In this document: positions 32,894-41,314 of the stretch, piece by piece
Numbering within the stretch: the stretch's first letter is position 1
Layout: the number at the start of each line of letters is the position of its first letter
Origin: Shouchella oshimensis
GTDB taxonomy: Bacteria > Bacillota > Bacilli > Bacillales > Bacillaceae_D
Reading direction: 5' to 3'
NCBI RefSeq assembly: GCF_002019765.1
Contig: NZ_KV917380.1
Span: 3,645,836-3,709,835 of the forward strand
Length of the DNA stretch: 64,000 nucleotides
Translations under genes and position numbers: made by a program
The notes under the pieces: generated by a model
The model's input: the letters and a program-made list of their open reading frames with translations, nothing else
The model's database searches: none
What the model was told of the DNA's origin: nothing

Positions 32894-35315
32894 GAGAGTC
32901 ACCTTCTTTCTTAAAACGCATTCGTTGTAGACGTAGCGCATTTAAGATGACCGAAACCGAGCTAAATGCCATCGCTGCTCCAGCTACCCAAGGTGCTAGT
33001 AACCCTGCAGCAGCAATCGGGATACCTGCTGAATTGTAAACAAAGGCAAAGAATAAATTTTGTTTAATATTTCGCATCGTTTTCTCACTAAGCTGAATAC
33101 TATCAGCGACGCTTTGTAAATCACCTCGCATTAACGTAACATCTGCTGCTTCAATAGCTACATCTGTCCCAGTCCCAATCGCCATTCCAACGTCTGCTAC
33201 AGCCAATGCAGGTGCATCATTCATGCCATCTCCAACCATAGCCACTTTCTTACCTTCTAGCTGAAGCTTTTTTATTTCATCTGCTTTTTGCTCTGGAACG
33301 ACTTCTGCGATGACACGGTCAATCCCCACTTGATGCCCAATGGCCGACGCTGTTTTTTCGTTATCACCAGTTAGCATAATGACCTCTAGCCCAAGAGACT
33401 TCATCCGCGCTATCGCTGCTTTGGACGTATCTTTAACCGTATCAGAGACAGCGATAAGTCCTGCTACCTCATGATCAATCGCGATTATCATCGCTGTTTT
33501 CCCGTCTGTTTCGAGAGTTGCCATCTTTTCTTCAATCGCTTTACTATTCACTTGGTGCTGTTTCATTAACTTTCTTGTTCCAATAGAGAGGTTCTTACCA
33601 TTCACTTGTGCCTTTACCCCATATCCAGGCAAAGCCGTGAACTGTTCAGGCTCTGGAATAGGAATGCCTTGCTTCTTGATGCCGTCAACAATCGCGTGTG
33701 CAAGTGGGTGCTCAGAATGTTTTTCAGCTGCGCCTACAAGTGCTAATACGTCTTGTTCCATTCCCTTTACAATGTGTACATCCGTTAATTCTGGCTCTCC
33801 TTTTGTCACTGTCCCTGTTTTATCAAGTACAACCGTTTCAATATTCCGCGTATGCTCTAAATGTTCGCCGCCTTTAAAAAGAACACCCATTTCCGCTGCT
33901 CTTCCTGATCCTGCCATAATAGACGTTGGCGTTGCGAGTCCGAGAGCACACGGACAAGCGATTACAAGTACCGTAATGAGCGGTACGAGAGCTGAACGCA
34001 CATCTCCTGGCTCGATTAGGAAATACCATGCAAGAAAAGAACCTACTGCAATAAGCACGACAATTGGCACAAACACGCCTGACACACGGTCGGCAACGCG
34101 CTGAATATCAGCTTTACTACCTTGCGCCTCCTCAACTACTTTTACAATTTGCGCGAGAGCCGTATCTTTTCCTACTTTCGTTGCGTTCACGGTAAGCGTT
34201 CCATTTTTGTTGATTGTTCCGCCAATCACAACATCCTTTGGCTTTTTATCAACAGGGATACTCTCTCCAGTAATCATTGACTCATCAAGAGCAGACATTC
34301 CTTTTACAATTTCTCCATCTACTGGTATTTTTTCACCAGGACGGACAATGAACGTGTCACCAACCACAACAGCTTCTACAGGTACTTCCACTTCTTCGCC
34401 ATCACGCACAATACGGGCAGTCTTCGCTTGCATATCAAGTAATTTTTCAATTGCCTTCCCTGTTCGACCTTTTGCACGTACTTCAAATAACTTTCCTAAA
34501 ATAACGAGGGTAATAATGACTGCAGCTGCTTCAAAGTAAAGCTCTGGCATCCCTACTTGACCAGCCATATGCCACTCGTATCCTAAGAAAAGACTATAGA
34601 AGAAAGCAACAGTCGTGCCAAGCGCAATTAACACATCCATATTAGCACTCTTGCTTCTAAGCGCTTTATAAGCTCCCTTATAAAACTGTGCTCCAGCAAT
34701 AAATTGGACAGGCGTGGCAAGAGCAAGCTGCACCCATGGATTCATAAACATGTCAGGTATATAGAGAAAGGACGTCCATTCAAAATGTGTTACCATTGTC
34801 CACAAAAGCGGCGCCGATAATAGTGCCGCAAAGATAAATTTCCCAGTTTGGTTCCGAATGTCTCTATCGCGGTAGTCAGTTATTTCTTCATTTGATTCTT
34901 GTTCGTTTAACGTATAGCCAATTTTTTTTACTGCTTCTTTTAAGTCAACTGGCGAGACTTGACTTGAATTGTATTCTACTGTGACATTCTCAACGGCAAA
35001 ATTGACACTCGCGCTGGAAACACCGTCTGTTCGTGATAGCTTCTTTTCAATGCGATTGGCACACGCTGCACACGTCATGCCAGTAATAGCAAAAACCACT
35101 TTTTCCTTACGAACGTTGTATCCTAAATGTTCAATTTTTTCTTCAAATACCTGTGGGGTTATTTTATCTGAGTCGTAGCGTATCTTTGCTTTTTCTGTCC
35201 CAAAGTTAACATTTGCCTCATCAATGCCATCCAGTCGGGTCAATCCTTTTTCAATGCGATTCGCACACGCTGCACATGTCATACCCTCTATTGGTAAATA
35301 GACTTCTTTTTCCAC
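32883..35315 (-). CDS. copA: Cu(I)-exporting P1B-type ATPase
   Basis: An 810-residue copper ATPase. Two N-terminal metal-binding domains carry GMTCAAC (Cys14/17 and Cys82/85). A membrane CPC motif (IACPCALG, near residue 453), the phosphorylation site DKTGT (near 498), HP in SEHPLAHAI and MVGDGMNDAPAL complete the family set. It pumps Cu(I) out of the cell and is first in the operon. A CsoR-type operator sits in the promoter. No csoR gene is in the window. Confidence 0.97.
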   Translation of the reverse strand: MEKEVYLPIEGMTCAACANRIEKGLTRLDGIDEANVNFGTEKAKIRYDSDKITPQVFEEKIEHLGYNVRKEKVVFAITGMTCAACANRIEKKLSRTDGVSSASVNFAVENVTVEYNSSQVSPVDLKEAVKKIGYTLNEQESNEEITDYRDRDIRNQTGKFIFAALLSAPLLWTMVTHFEWTSFLYIPDMFMNPWVQLALATPVQFIAGAQFYKGAYKALRSKSANMDVLIALGTTVAFFYSLFLGYEWHMAGQVGMPELYFEAAAVIITLVILGKLFEVRAKGRTGKAIEKLLDMQAKTARIVRDGEEVEVPVEAVVVGDTFIVRPGEKIPVDGEIVKGMSALDESMITGESIPVDKKPKDVVIGGTINKNGTLTVNATKVGKDTALAQIVKVVEEAQGSKADIQRVADRVSGVFVPIVVLIAVGSFLAWYFLIEPGDVRSALVPLITVLVIACPCALGLATPTSIMAGSGRAAEMGVLFKGGEHLEHTRNIETVVLDKTGTVTKGEPELTDVHIVKGMEQDVLALVGAAEKHSEHPLAHAIVDGIKKQGIPIPEPEQFTALPGYGVKAQVNGKNLSIGTRKLMKQHQVNSKAIEEKMATLETDGKTAMIIAIDHEVAGLIAVSDTVKDTSKAAIARMKSLGLEVIMLTGDNEKTASAIGHQVGIDRVIAEVVPEQKADEIKKLQLEGKKVAMVGDGMNDAPALAVADVGMAIGTGTDVAIEAADVTLMRGDLQSVADSIQLSEKTMRNIKQNLFFAFVYNSAGIPIAAAGLLAPWVAGAAMAFSSVSVILNALRLQRMRFKKEGDSRAN

Positions 35316-35413
35316 AATTATTCTGCCTCCTTCTTCACTAGAGCTGTATTAATCATCCGTTCTTATCATGTTAAAATGAATACGGTAGGATAGGCATGTT
35401 TTATCACGCATTA

Positions 35414-35442
35414 ATCATACCATACCCCCCTAAGGTATACAA
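35414..35442 (-). promoter_or_regulatory. copA promoter with CsoR-like operator in the spacer
   Basis: On the minus strand TTGTAT (35437-35442) and TATGAT (35414-35419) are 17 bases apart. Between and across them lies TATACCTTAGGGGGGTATGG, the GC-centred pseudo-palindrome (TACC...GGTA) typical of CsoR sites in front of copper operons. Repression by apo-CsoR and release by Cu(I) is inferred from the family. Confidence 0.75.
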
Positions 35443-35506
35443 GTTACTTGATTCAAAAATTATTAAGCTCATAAAAGGAAGAAAAAGAAGGAGGCAAATC
35501 AAAACG

Positions 35507-35905
35507 ATGACACTTGAAGAACAACTTTTTGATGCAGCAGCAACCCTTATTTATGACCGTTATCCTACTGGCTGGGGAGGTGCCGCCGCTCTTGCATTAG
35601 ACAATGGAACAATCTTAACTAGCGTAGCACCAGAAGTCGTCGTTGCTTCAACTGAACTATGTATGGAAACTGGCGCTATACTAGAAGCTCATAAACTAAA
35701 TCGGCCAGTGACCCACTCTCTTTGTCTTGTGCGAGAAGATGAACATTCTCCCCTTACGATTTTATCTCCTTGTGGTGTATGTCAAGAACGGCTATTTTAT
35801 TGGGGCTATAAGGTGAAAGCCGCTGTATCCAATCAAGAACAAGCATTGATATTTAAAACATTGAGAGAGCTTCAACCTTACCATTGGCATGCGGCATTTG
35901 AGTGA
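35507..35905 (+). CDS. Cytidine deaminase-family protein
   Basis: A 132-residue zinc-dependent deaminase. The zinc and proton-shuttle motif appears as ELCMETGAILEA (Cys and Glu), and the second motif as SPCGVCQERL (PCxxC), so all three cysteine ligands and the catalytic Glu are present. The sequence is closer to the small blasticidin-S/cytidine deaminase group than to classical Cdd. ATG at 35507 with AAGGAGG ten bases upstream; an earlier in-frame ATG has no ribosome site and would run through the copA promoter. Substrate probably a cytosine nucleoside. Confidence 0.85.
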   Translation: MTLEEQLFDAAATLIYDRYPTGWGGAAALALDNGTILTSVAPEVVVASTELCMETGAILEAHKLNRPVTHSLCLVREDEHSPLTILSPCGVCQERLFYWGYKVKAAVSNQEQALIFKTLRELQPYHWHAAFE

Positions 35906-35913
35906 ATCGGAAA

Positions 35914-35946
35914 GCAAAAAAAAAAGACTGATATCCATTCAGTCTC
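35914..35946 (-). terminator. Terminator of the comQXPA operon
   Basis: GACTGA (35926-35931) and TCAGTC (35939-35944) pair around a short loop, followed on the minus strand by ten T. It lies just past the comA stop and is convergent with the deaminase gene. Confidence 0.88.
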
Positions 35947-35969
35947 CAATCAACATTCATGTATGGGCA

Positions 35970-36629
35970 TCATACGCTCTGTCTACTTAATGATCGAACT
36001 AAAATCTCAGGTACTATTCTTAATTCAACAGCCCTCTCCATAGCTTGACGCCTTGTAGAGGCGCCCACTTTTTTGTAAATGCTTGTCAATTCTCTTTCAA
36101 TCGACCGTTGACTTAAAAAGAACGTCTCTGCCAATTCAAGGTTTGTTTTTTCTTTCATCATTTCTACTAAAATATCATACTCTCGATTCGTTAATGTCTT
36201 ATCCTCTACGCTTTGCCTATCGTTTAATTTCAATTCCACATTTTTCAGAATTTCAATCGGAATGACCGCTTGGTTGTGTAAGGCTGCTTTTACAGCCGTG
36301 CGAATTTGTTCTTCTGTACAACTTTTGCTAATCAGACCATCTGCACCATTCTGCACGCAAATGTTAAAATGAGATTCCACGTCTAGACCAGTAAACATAA
36401 TTATTTTTGTTTTAGGGAACCGTTTTTTCACAATCGAAATCCATTCTAACCCATTCTTTCCTGGCAAATGCATGTCCATTAAGATTAAATCAAATTCTAC
36501 ACGAAGCGCTTCTTGAATCTCTTGTTCTTTACACGCTAAGTGAATGCTAAATGCTGGAAATGATGACAACATTTCTTTTGTTCCTAACCCAACTGATTTA
36601 TGGTCATCTACAATCAGTAACCTCGTCAC
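35970..36629 (-). CDS. comA: ComA-type response regulator
   Basis: A 219-residue NarL/LuxR-family response regulator. The receiver domain holds the acidic pair in LLIVDDHKS, the phosphorylation Asp in LILMDMHLPG, and the switch Thr in IIMFTG. The C-terminal helix-turn-helix reads LTNREYDILVEMMKEKTNLELAETFFLSQRSIERELTSIYKKVG, close to the ComA pattern. In Bacillus, phosphorylated ComA activates surfactin synthesis and competence genes. It is the last gene of the comQ-comX-comP-comA locus, 45 bases after comP. The name is assigned from similarity plus locus order. Confidence 0.88.
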   Translation of the reverse strand: MTRLLIVDDHKSVGLGTKEMLSSFPAFSIHLACKEQEIQEALRVEFDLILMDMHLPGKNGLEWISIVKKRFPKTKIIMFTGLDVESHFNICVQNGADGLISKSCTEEQIRTAVKAALHNQAVIPIEILKNVELKLNDRQSVEDKTLTNREYDILVEMMKEKTNLELAETFFLSQRSIERELTSIYKKVGASTRRQAMERAVELRIVPEILVRSLSRQSV

Positions 36630-36674
36630 TTAAGCACCCCTTTATGAGAATTCAATCTTGAACGAGCTCGATTT

Positions 36675-38888
36675 TCACGAATCAATTAAGTGTAGCGGTA
36701 GGTAGATTTGGACATCTAATCCCATTCCATCTTTGTTGTGAAATAAACATTCTCCTTGTGAAGCAAGCACTCTTTTTTGGATACCGAACATCCCTAAATT
36801 CTGATTATTTTCTTTAGAAATTCGTTTTTTCATGCCAATGCCATCATCATTGTATTGAATTAATAAATAGTCCACTTGCTTTTCAATATTTAATGTTATT
36901 TTGCTCCCATTGGAATGTTTAATTCCGTTGTTTATTAATTCTTGGGAAATTCGAAAGATATTCGTTTGTAAATCACTAGTCAATTCCTCGTTTATTAAAT
37001 AGGAAAAATGAATATGAAAATCAGACCTGACTATTTTCATATCAACAAATTCTTGTAACCGTTGTTTCAACGTTTTCGTCATACTATCTAAAGGCTGAAT
37101 CTCTTCCAACGTTTCCCTTGTTATTAAAATTAAGTCTCTAGCATTCTCTTCTATTTGTTGAATCTTCAATTGAAACGCCTCTTCATGATCCGGTTTCAAC
37201 TGATTTCTGTACACCTCAATTTGCCGAGCATGTAAGATTAAATCCTGGAGTACGGTATCGTGAATATCTAACGCCAAGTGTAGTCGTTCTCTTTCAGACC
37301 ACTTAAAGAAAAGTGCCGATACCCATTTGTTTTCTTCTTGATTCCCTTCTAATACCTTTAATTCCTCTATTACTTCATCCATTTGACGCAGGTTTTCGAA
37401 TTTCATTGAGATGTAAGAAGAGACGATAAATAGCCAGTCTCGCTGATGGGCATTAAGCCATTTCAGCTTTCTTAAATTCCCATGTAAGACGTACTTCTTA
37501 TTCCCATCTTCTACAATAAACCACGACACTTTTCCCTTAACTGGATCAAAAACGTTCTTATGGAATTTACTATATGTTCGAATTTCAGCCTGTTTTAACC
37601 CTAATACAGCGGTTGCTTCATTTTTTAATATTTTCATAATGTGGTCTTTTTCTTTTTCTTGTTTAAGCAGCTCGCTAAACTTCGTTAAACTTTCATGATA
37701 ATACGAACGGACAGAAGGAATCCGTATACGTAGCTTTCTATCAAGAATATCTTTCGAAAAAAAGGTTAACAAACCGAGTAAGATATACACATAAAATAAA
37801 TGCACTAGCATAAATTCATATTCTCTAGCGTTAACAAACACTAAGAATATACCAACACTTAATAATGACGGGATAATACTTAATAAAAAGAAATAAAAGG
37901 ATCGGTATAGCGAAAAGTATTTAATAAAAAAAGTATCTGTTGCTAGTAAATAGACGACAATGAGCGGAATGATAATAATGAACAAAATAGCTACTTCAGC
38001 TTCTAGAGACCAATTTGAATTCACTAGTTCTGGTAAAAGTGTTAAGAACGTAAAAGGCCCCACAGCAAGAAGAAGCGAGACGAATAGTGTCGTTATATAA
38101 GGGCGTGTTTTCTTTAAGAATAATCCATGAATGAACGTTCCAATCAGACATGTAATGAGAAATAAAAAACTACTACCAAAAATGAGTCCAACATGTTCAT
38201 TCTCCTCAGAATAAAGATTTATTCCAACGAGCACGATTGTTAAGAGTGTGTACACCCAATTGTATCTACGAAAAGTCGTACTATCTGAATGGGTTTTAAT
38301 TTTGATGTACGCAATTTTGAAATACAAATAGGGCAAAAAGAGCATTGAAATGGTAATCACATATTGTGAAAGAATAAATTGTTTCGAACTTAGCATACCT
38401 GAGACCATACTTAACGATAAAATAGCTAGAAATAGAACTGGATAAAAAAATCGGTTATGTGTAAATGCTCGTATACCAACGAGTAGTAAACTTACGATCG
38501 TAAACATAAAAAATATAATGGGCATCAAAACAAATGAAAACAGTTGCCCCATTAGTTCATTTGAATGTTGAAACGCAATGATCTTCTTGCCACCATTGCG
38601 CTCAATTTCAATTTGATTTACTTGTTCTAAACGACCGTTATCGGCAAGAACTTCTGAGATTTTTCCAATCTCGTTGTCAACGGCTAGTACTCGATCTCCA
38701 AGCTTCACCCCTGCATAGTAAGCGGCGCCCGACGGAACAAGATTTGTTACTTCGTAATGGCCGTTTACTTCGGATAAAGACAACCCTACATAAACTGTTT
38801 TAATATTTAAATAGTTGAAATAAATCGTGATACTAAATATAAATGCAATACAGATAAATGCTAAGAGTCGCTTAGTATTTCCAAGCAT
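36675..38888 (-). CDS. comP: ComP-type membrane sensor histidine kinase
   Basis: A 737-residue pheromone sensor. An N-terminal span is followed by an extracytoplasmic PDZ-like loop (about residues 30-90, VTNLVPSGAAYYAGVKLGDRVLAVDN). Eight or more membrane spans follow to about residue 385, then a GAF-like linker. The HisKA_3 helix has the phospho-His in LALDIHDTVLQDLI, and the ATPase domain shows QELINNGIKHSNG and YNDDGIGMKKR. This is the ComP architecture at nearly its usual length. The ATG at 38888 lies inside comX, 17 bases before the comX stop. Confidence 0.92.
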   Translation of the reverse strand: MLGNTKRLLAFICIAFIFSITIYFNYLNIKTVYVGLSLSEVNGHYEVTNLVPSGAAYYAGVKLGDRVLAVDNEIGKISEVLADNGRLEQVNQIEIERNGGKKIIAFQHSNELMGQLFSFVLMPIIFFMFTIVSLLLVGIRAFTHNRFFYPVLFLAILSLSMVSGMLSSKQFILSQYVITISMLFLPYLYFKIAYIKIKTHSDSTTFRRYNWVYTLLTIVLVGINLYSEENEHVGLIFGSSFLFLITCLIGTFIHGLFLKKTRPYITTLFVSLLLAVGPFTFLTLLPELVNSNWSLEAEVAILFIIIIPLIVVYLLATDTFFIKYFSLYRSFYFFLLSIIPSLLSVGIFLVFVNAREYEFMLVHLFYVYILLGLLTFFSKDILDRKLRIRIPSVRSYYHESLTKFSELLKQEKEKDHIMKILKNEATAVLGLKQAEIRTYSKFHKNVFDPVKGKVSWFIVEDGNKKYVLHGNLRKLKWLNAHQRDWLFIVSSYISMKFENLRQMDEVIEELKVLEGNQEENKWVSALFFKWSERERLHLALDIHDTVLQDLILHARQIEVYRNQLKPDHEEAFQLKIQQIEENARDLILITRETLEEIQPLDSMTKTLKQRLQEFVDMKIVRSDFHIHFSYLINEELTSDLQTNIFRISQELINNGIKHSNGSKITLNIEKQVDYLLIQYNDDGIGMKKRISKENNQNLGMFGIQKRVLASQGECLFHNKDGMGLDVQIYLPLHLIDS

Positions 38889-39042
38889 TCACAACAACTT
38901 TCTTTAAGTCTATTCCATTTGTAAACGTCTCTCTCAACAATTCATTTGCCTCTACTCCAATGTTAGTAAACACTAGCTCACCTTTACTCATTTTTTCAGC
39001 CACCTCTGGGTTCGTAGCAATATAACGAATAATTGTGTCCAT
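38872..39042 (-). CDS. comX: ComX pheromone precursor
   Basis: A 56-residue frame starting MDTIIRYIATNPEVAEKM, the ComX-type N-terminus, and ending VVVNAWKY. Trp54 is third from the C-terminus, exactly where the isoprenylated Trp lies in the B. subtilis 168 pheromone (W-G-D ending). GAGGAGG lies eight bases before the ATG. The gene starts one base after the comQ stop and overlaps comP by 17 bases, the classic gene order. ComQ would prenylate Trp54, and a C-terminal fragment would be released. The exact cleavage site is unknown. ComX sequences are hypervariable, so this C-terminus probably defines its own specificity group. Confidence 0.9.
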   Translation of the reverse strand: MDTIIRYIATNPEVAEKMSKGELVFTNIGVEANELLRETFTNGIDLKKVVVNAWKY

Positions 39043-39043
39043 T

Positions 39044-39949
39044 TTATTTCCTCCTCTTTATAAATGGGTATAATTGAGATTTATTCTTTAAAAAGATACT
39101 ATTTTCTATCATGCGTAAACATTGTTTCTCATAATACAACAAGTAATACTGACAATAAGATAAGACACCGCTTCTTTGAATTTCCTGATGAACCCTATCT
39201 TCGTTTTCTTTTAAATCATCGTATGTTAATTGACCTTGATAATATTTAGTCACCAACAAGTTAGGATCTCCTAATGAAAAAAGAACGGGTAAAGAATGAC
39301 GACGATTTCGGATATCTTCTCCAAGAGTTAAAAAATCGTCCACATCATTTAACATTTGATTATAAATCCCCAAATTAGTCGATAATGTGCTCGCTTCATT
39401 CCATAAAGCCTTATCCACTGGTTCTGTCGCCACCGTGAGCAGCATGTCCGTCGCCAACTTAAAAAACGTCCCTGCTTTTTCTTTAACCATCGTTAGGTAT
39501 TGCTCTGTTGTTTCGGACACATTCGTTAGATCACGCTGTTGTCCTACAAATGCTGACATCATGTTTTGCGTTACTGTTCGTTGAAGTTGTTCTTTCACCT
39601 TTAACGGTAAAGGACGTTCTTGAATGGTATGGATACAAAAAACGAGAATAAATACAGCTTCATTTAATTGCTCTCCACCGTCCATTTCTTTGGCTCCATC
39701 TTGAAAATCATCTAGGATGTCAGCTACGTGAACAATTAGATCAAGAATGACACCTAATTCCTTTGAGTGTTCATTTTCAAAGTTAAGGGCGTTTTGATAA
39801 CTGTTCATCCAATTGCTAAATAAGAAATCTCGATTAAGTGCAGTGTCTAAAATCGATTTCAGATTAAACACTTCTGAAAACCATTCACTATCTTGTTTCG
39901 TATTTTCGAATTTTCCTAGAAGTCTCCTTTCCAAAGAAAGTGTATCCAA
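39044..39949 (-). CDS. comQ: ComQ isoprenyl transferase
   Basis: A 301-residue polyprenyl-synthase-fold enzyme. The first aspartate-rich motif is DDFQD at residues 80-84 (ADILDDFQDGA), and a second acidic motif NDVDDFL lies near 200. ComQ attaches a farnesyl or geranyl group to the tryptophan of ComX. Start is a TTG at 39949 with GAGGTGG about five bases upstream. It is the first gene of the locus. Sequence identity with other ComQ proteins is usually low, so the call rests on motifs and gene order. Confidence 0.9.
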   Translation of the reverse strand: MDTLSLERRLLGKFENTKQDSEWFSEVFNLKSILDTALNRDFLFSNWMNSYQNALNFENEHSKELGVILDLIVHVADILDDFQDGAKEMDGGEQLNEAVFILVFCIHTIQERPLPLKVKEQLQRTVTQNMMSAFVGQQRDLTNVSETTEQYLTMVKEKAGTFFKLATDMLLTVATEPVDKALWNEASTLSTNLGIYNQMLNDVDDFLTLGEDIRNRRHSLPVLFSLGDPNLLVTKYYQGQLTYDDLKENEDRVHQEIQRSGVLSYCQYYLLYYEKQCLRMIENSIFLKNKSQLYPFIKRRK

Positions 39950-39980
39950 ATAACCACCTCTTTTTTACTATATGCTCATA

Positions 39981-40009
39981 AGTCTATAAAAGATTTCTCA
40001 TTTACGCAA
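39981..40009 (-). promoter_or_regulatory. Possible comQ promoter
   Basis: On the minus strand TTGCGT (40004-40009) and TAGACT (39981-39986) are 17 bases apart, about 30 bases before the comQ start. Both boxes are only partial matches. Confidence 0.4.
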
Positions 40010-40092
40010 ATTTTCTTTTCATTTAAAAAGTAAAGGACAACATGAACAGATATTGATAACTACTGCCCTATCAACAATAATTGGACGTAAAG

Positions 40093-40125
40093 AAAAACAC
40101 CGCCATCTTTTTGCGGTGTCTTTTT
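40093..40125. terminator. Bidirectional terminator between divergent comQ and sfp genes
   Basis: ACACCGC (40097-40103) pairs with GCGGTGT (40113-40119). It is followed by CTTTTT on the plus strand and TTTTT on the minus strand. No gene ends here on either strand, so it may be an attenuator, an insulator, or the end of an unseen short RNA. Confidence 0.75.
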
Positions 40126-40189
40126 ACCCTCTCTTACTTATAATTAATATATTTATACCACGTCTATACAACGATATGGAGGGGTCTTC

Positions 40190-40891
40190 GTGCAAGGTTA
40201 TGCATTTTATCTAAGTGAACCAACTGATACTAGCGAGTTTGATGCACTACTTCCATTTATATCGATTCATCGTCAAGAGCTTATCAATCGCTTACGCTAT
40301 CAAAATGACAAAATTAGGTCTTTAGTAGGTGATGCGTTAACGAGACTAGCGATTATGAAAGAAATTGGGCTACGAAATCGTGACATTAACTTTCATTATT
40401 TAAAAGATCAAAAGCCCACTCTCATCCATAACGCTTCCTTTCATTTTAGCGTATCTCATTCAGGGAACTGGATCATTTGTTGTACAGATTCTCAACCAAT
40501 CGGTGTAGATATTGAAAAAATACAACGCACGGATCTTTCTTCTTTATCAAGCCGTATTTACAACAATCAAGAACAAGCTACAGCGTTGACGTTATCGCCT
40601 TCAAGGCAATTAGCGTACTTTTATGAACGCTGGACATTGAAAGAAAGTTTACTTAAGTCTACAGGATTTGGTTTACGTTATCCGTTAAATCAATTACAGA
40701 TCGAGTCTGACGATCCAAATTATGCTGTTTTATCCAGTCACTTTCAAAACCAACGTTATTTTTTCGTTCCCTATACATTGGACAAGGCCTATCAACTTGC
40801 TATTTGCACATTAAAACAACCATTTAACGATGTATTTCGAATAGTAAGTCTAAAAGAGTTGCATCATACGCTCGCGTGTTATTCTTCATAA
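40190..40891 (+). CDS. sfp: Sfp-type 4'-phosphopantetheinyl transferase
   Basis: A 233-residue enzyme that converts apo carrier proteins of PKS and NRPS to the active form, using coenzyme A. Motifs are FHFSVSHSGNW (P1b), GVDIEKI with Mg2+-binding Asp107 and Glu109, and FYERWTLKESLLKSTGFGL with Trp148, Lys151, Glu152 and Lys156. Length matches Sfp rather than AcpS. Start is a GTG with GGAGGGG five bases upstream. It lies between comQXPA and the PKS/NRPS genes and would activate their four carrier domains. Confidence 0.93.
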   Translation: MQGYAFYLSEPTDTSEFDALLPFISIHRQELINRLRYQNDKIRSLVGDALTRLAIMKEIGLRNRDINFHYLKDQKPTLIHNASFHFSVSHSGNWIICCTDSQPIGVDIEKIQRTDLSSLSSRIYNNQEQATALTLSPSRQLAYFYERWTLKESLLKSTGFGLRYPLNQLQIESDDPNYAVLSSHFQNQRYFFVPYTLDKAYQLAICTLKQPFNDVFRIVSLKELHHTLACYSS

Positions 40892-41262
40892 AATGTCGGC
40901 TCAAAGCCTCTTTTTAGACAAGCCTCTTGTGGCTTATGAACGGCAATTGCTCTATCTGAAACAGCACGAAAGTCAAATCGTTGATTAAAAAACTCAAATG
41001 AAATCATTCCCGTGGTGCAGTTTAAGAGAATATCAACCGAGTATCCACGTCCGACAATGCCTTCATTGGTTTGATCTAATTCATCAAAATTGATAGGATC
41101 ACCAGTGAAATTTTCATAAGGTGGCTCATACCCACCACTTGTTTCGTCAAAAGCTCGGAGATCAGCAACTAATCCTCCGATAAACATGAGGATAGACACC
41201 AAACCAAAAGTAGCTAAAACATACAAAATGCCTTTCTTAACTTTCCTGAAACGTTGGTTCAT
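40879..41262 (-). CDS. Hypothetical membrane-anchored protein, 127 residues
   Basis: A short basic N-terminus and one span (GILYVLATFGLVSILMFIGGLVA) precede an extracytoplasmic part of about 90 residues with two cysteines (LNCTTG and EACLKRG) that might form a disulphide. I recognise no family. It converges with and overlaps the end of sfp by 13 bases, and is divergent from the acyltransferase-like gene. A role in the biosynthetic region cannot be shown. Confidence 0.65.
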   Translation of the reverse strand: MNQRFRKVKKGILYVLATFGLVSILMFIGGLVADLRAFDETSGGYEPPYENFTGDPINFDELDQTNEGIVGRGYSVDILLNCTTGMISFEFFNQRFDFRAVSDRAIAVHKPQEACLKRGFEPTFYEE

Positions 41263-41314
41263 TTTCTCTTCTCCTTCTGTCTAACCTTTTCTTAATCGCA
41301 TCGGAGGTACACAT

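Noticed and set aside
33637-34104. Rightward 155-codon frame inside copA
   Set aside because: Antisense shadow caused by codon bias of copA; serine/proline-rich with no start signals.
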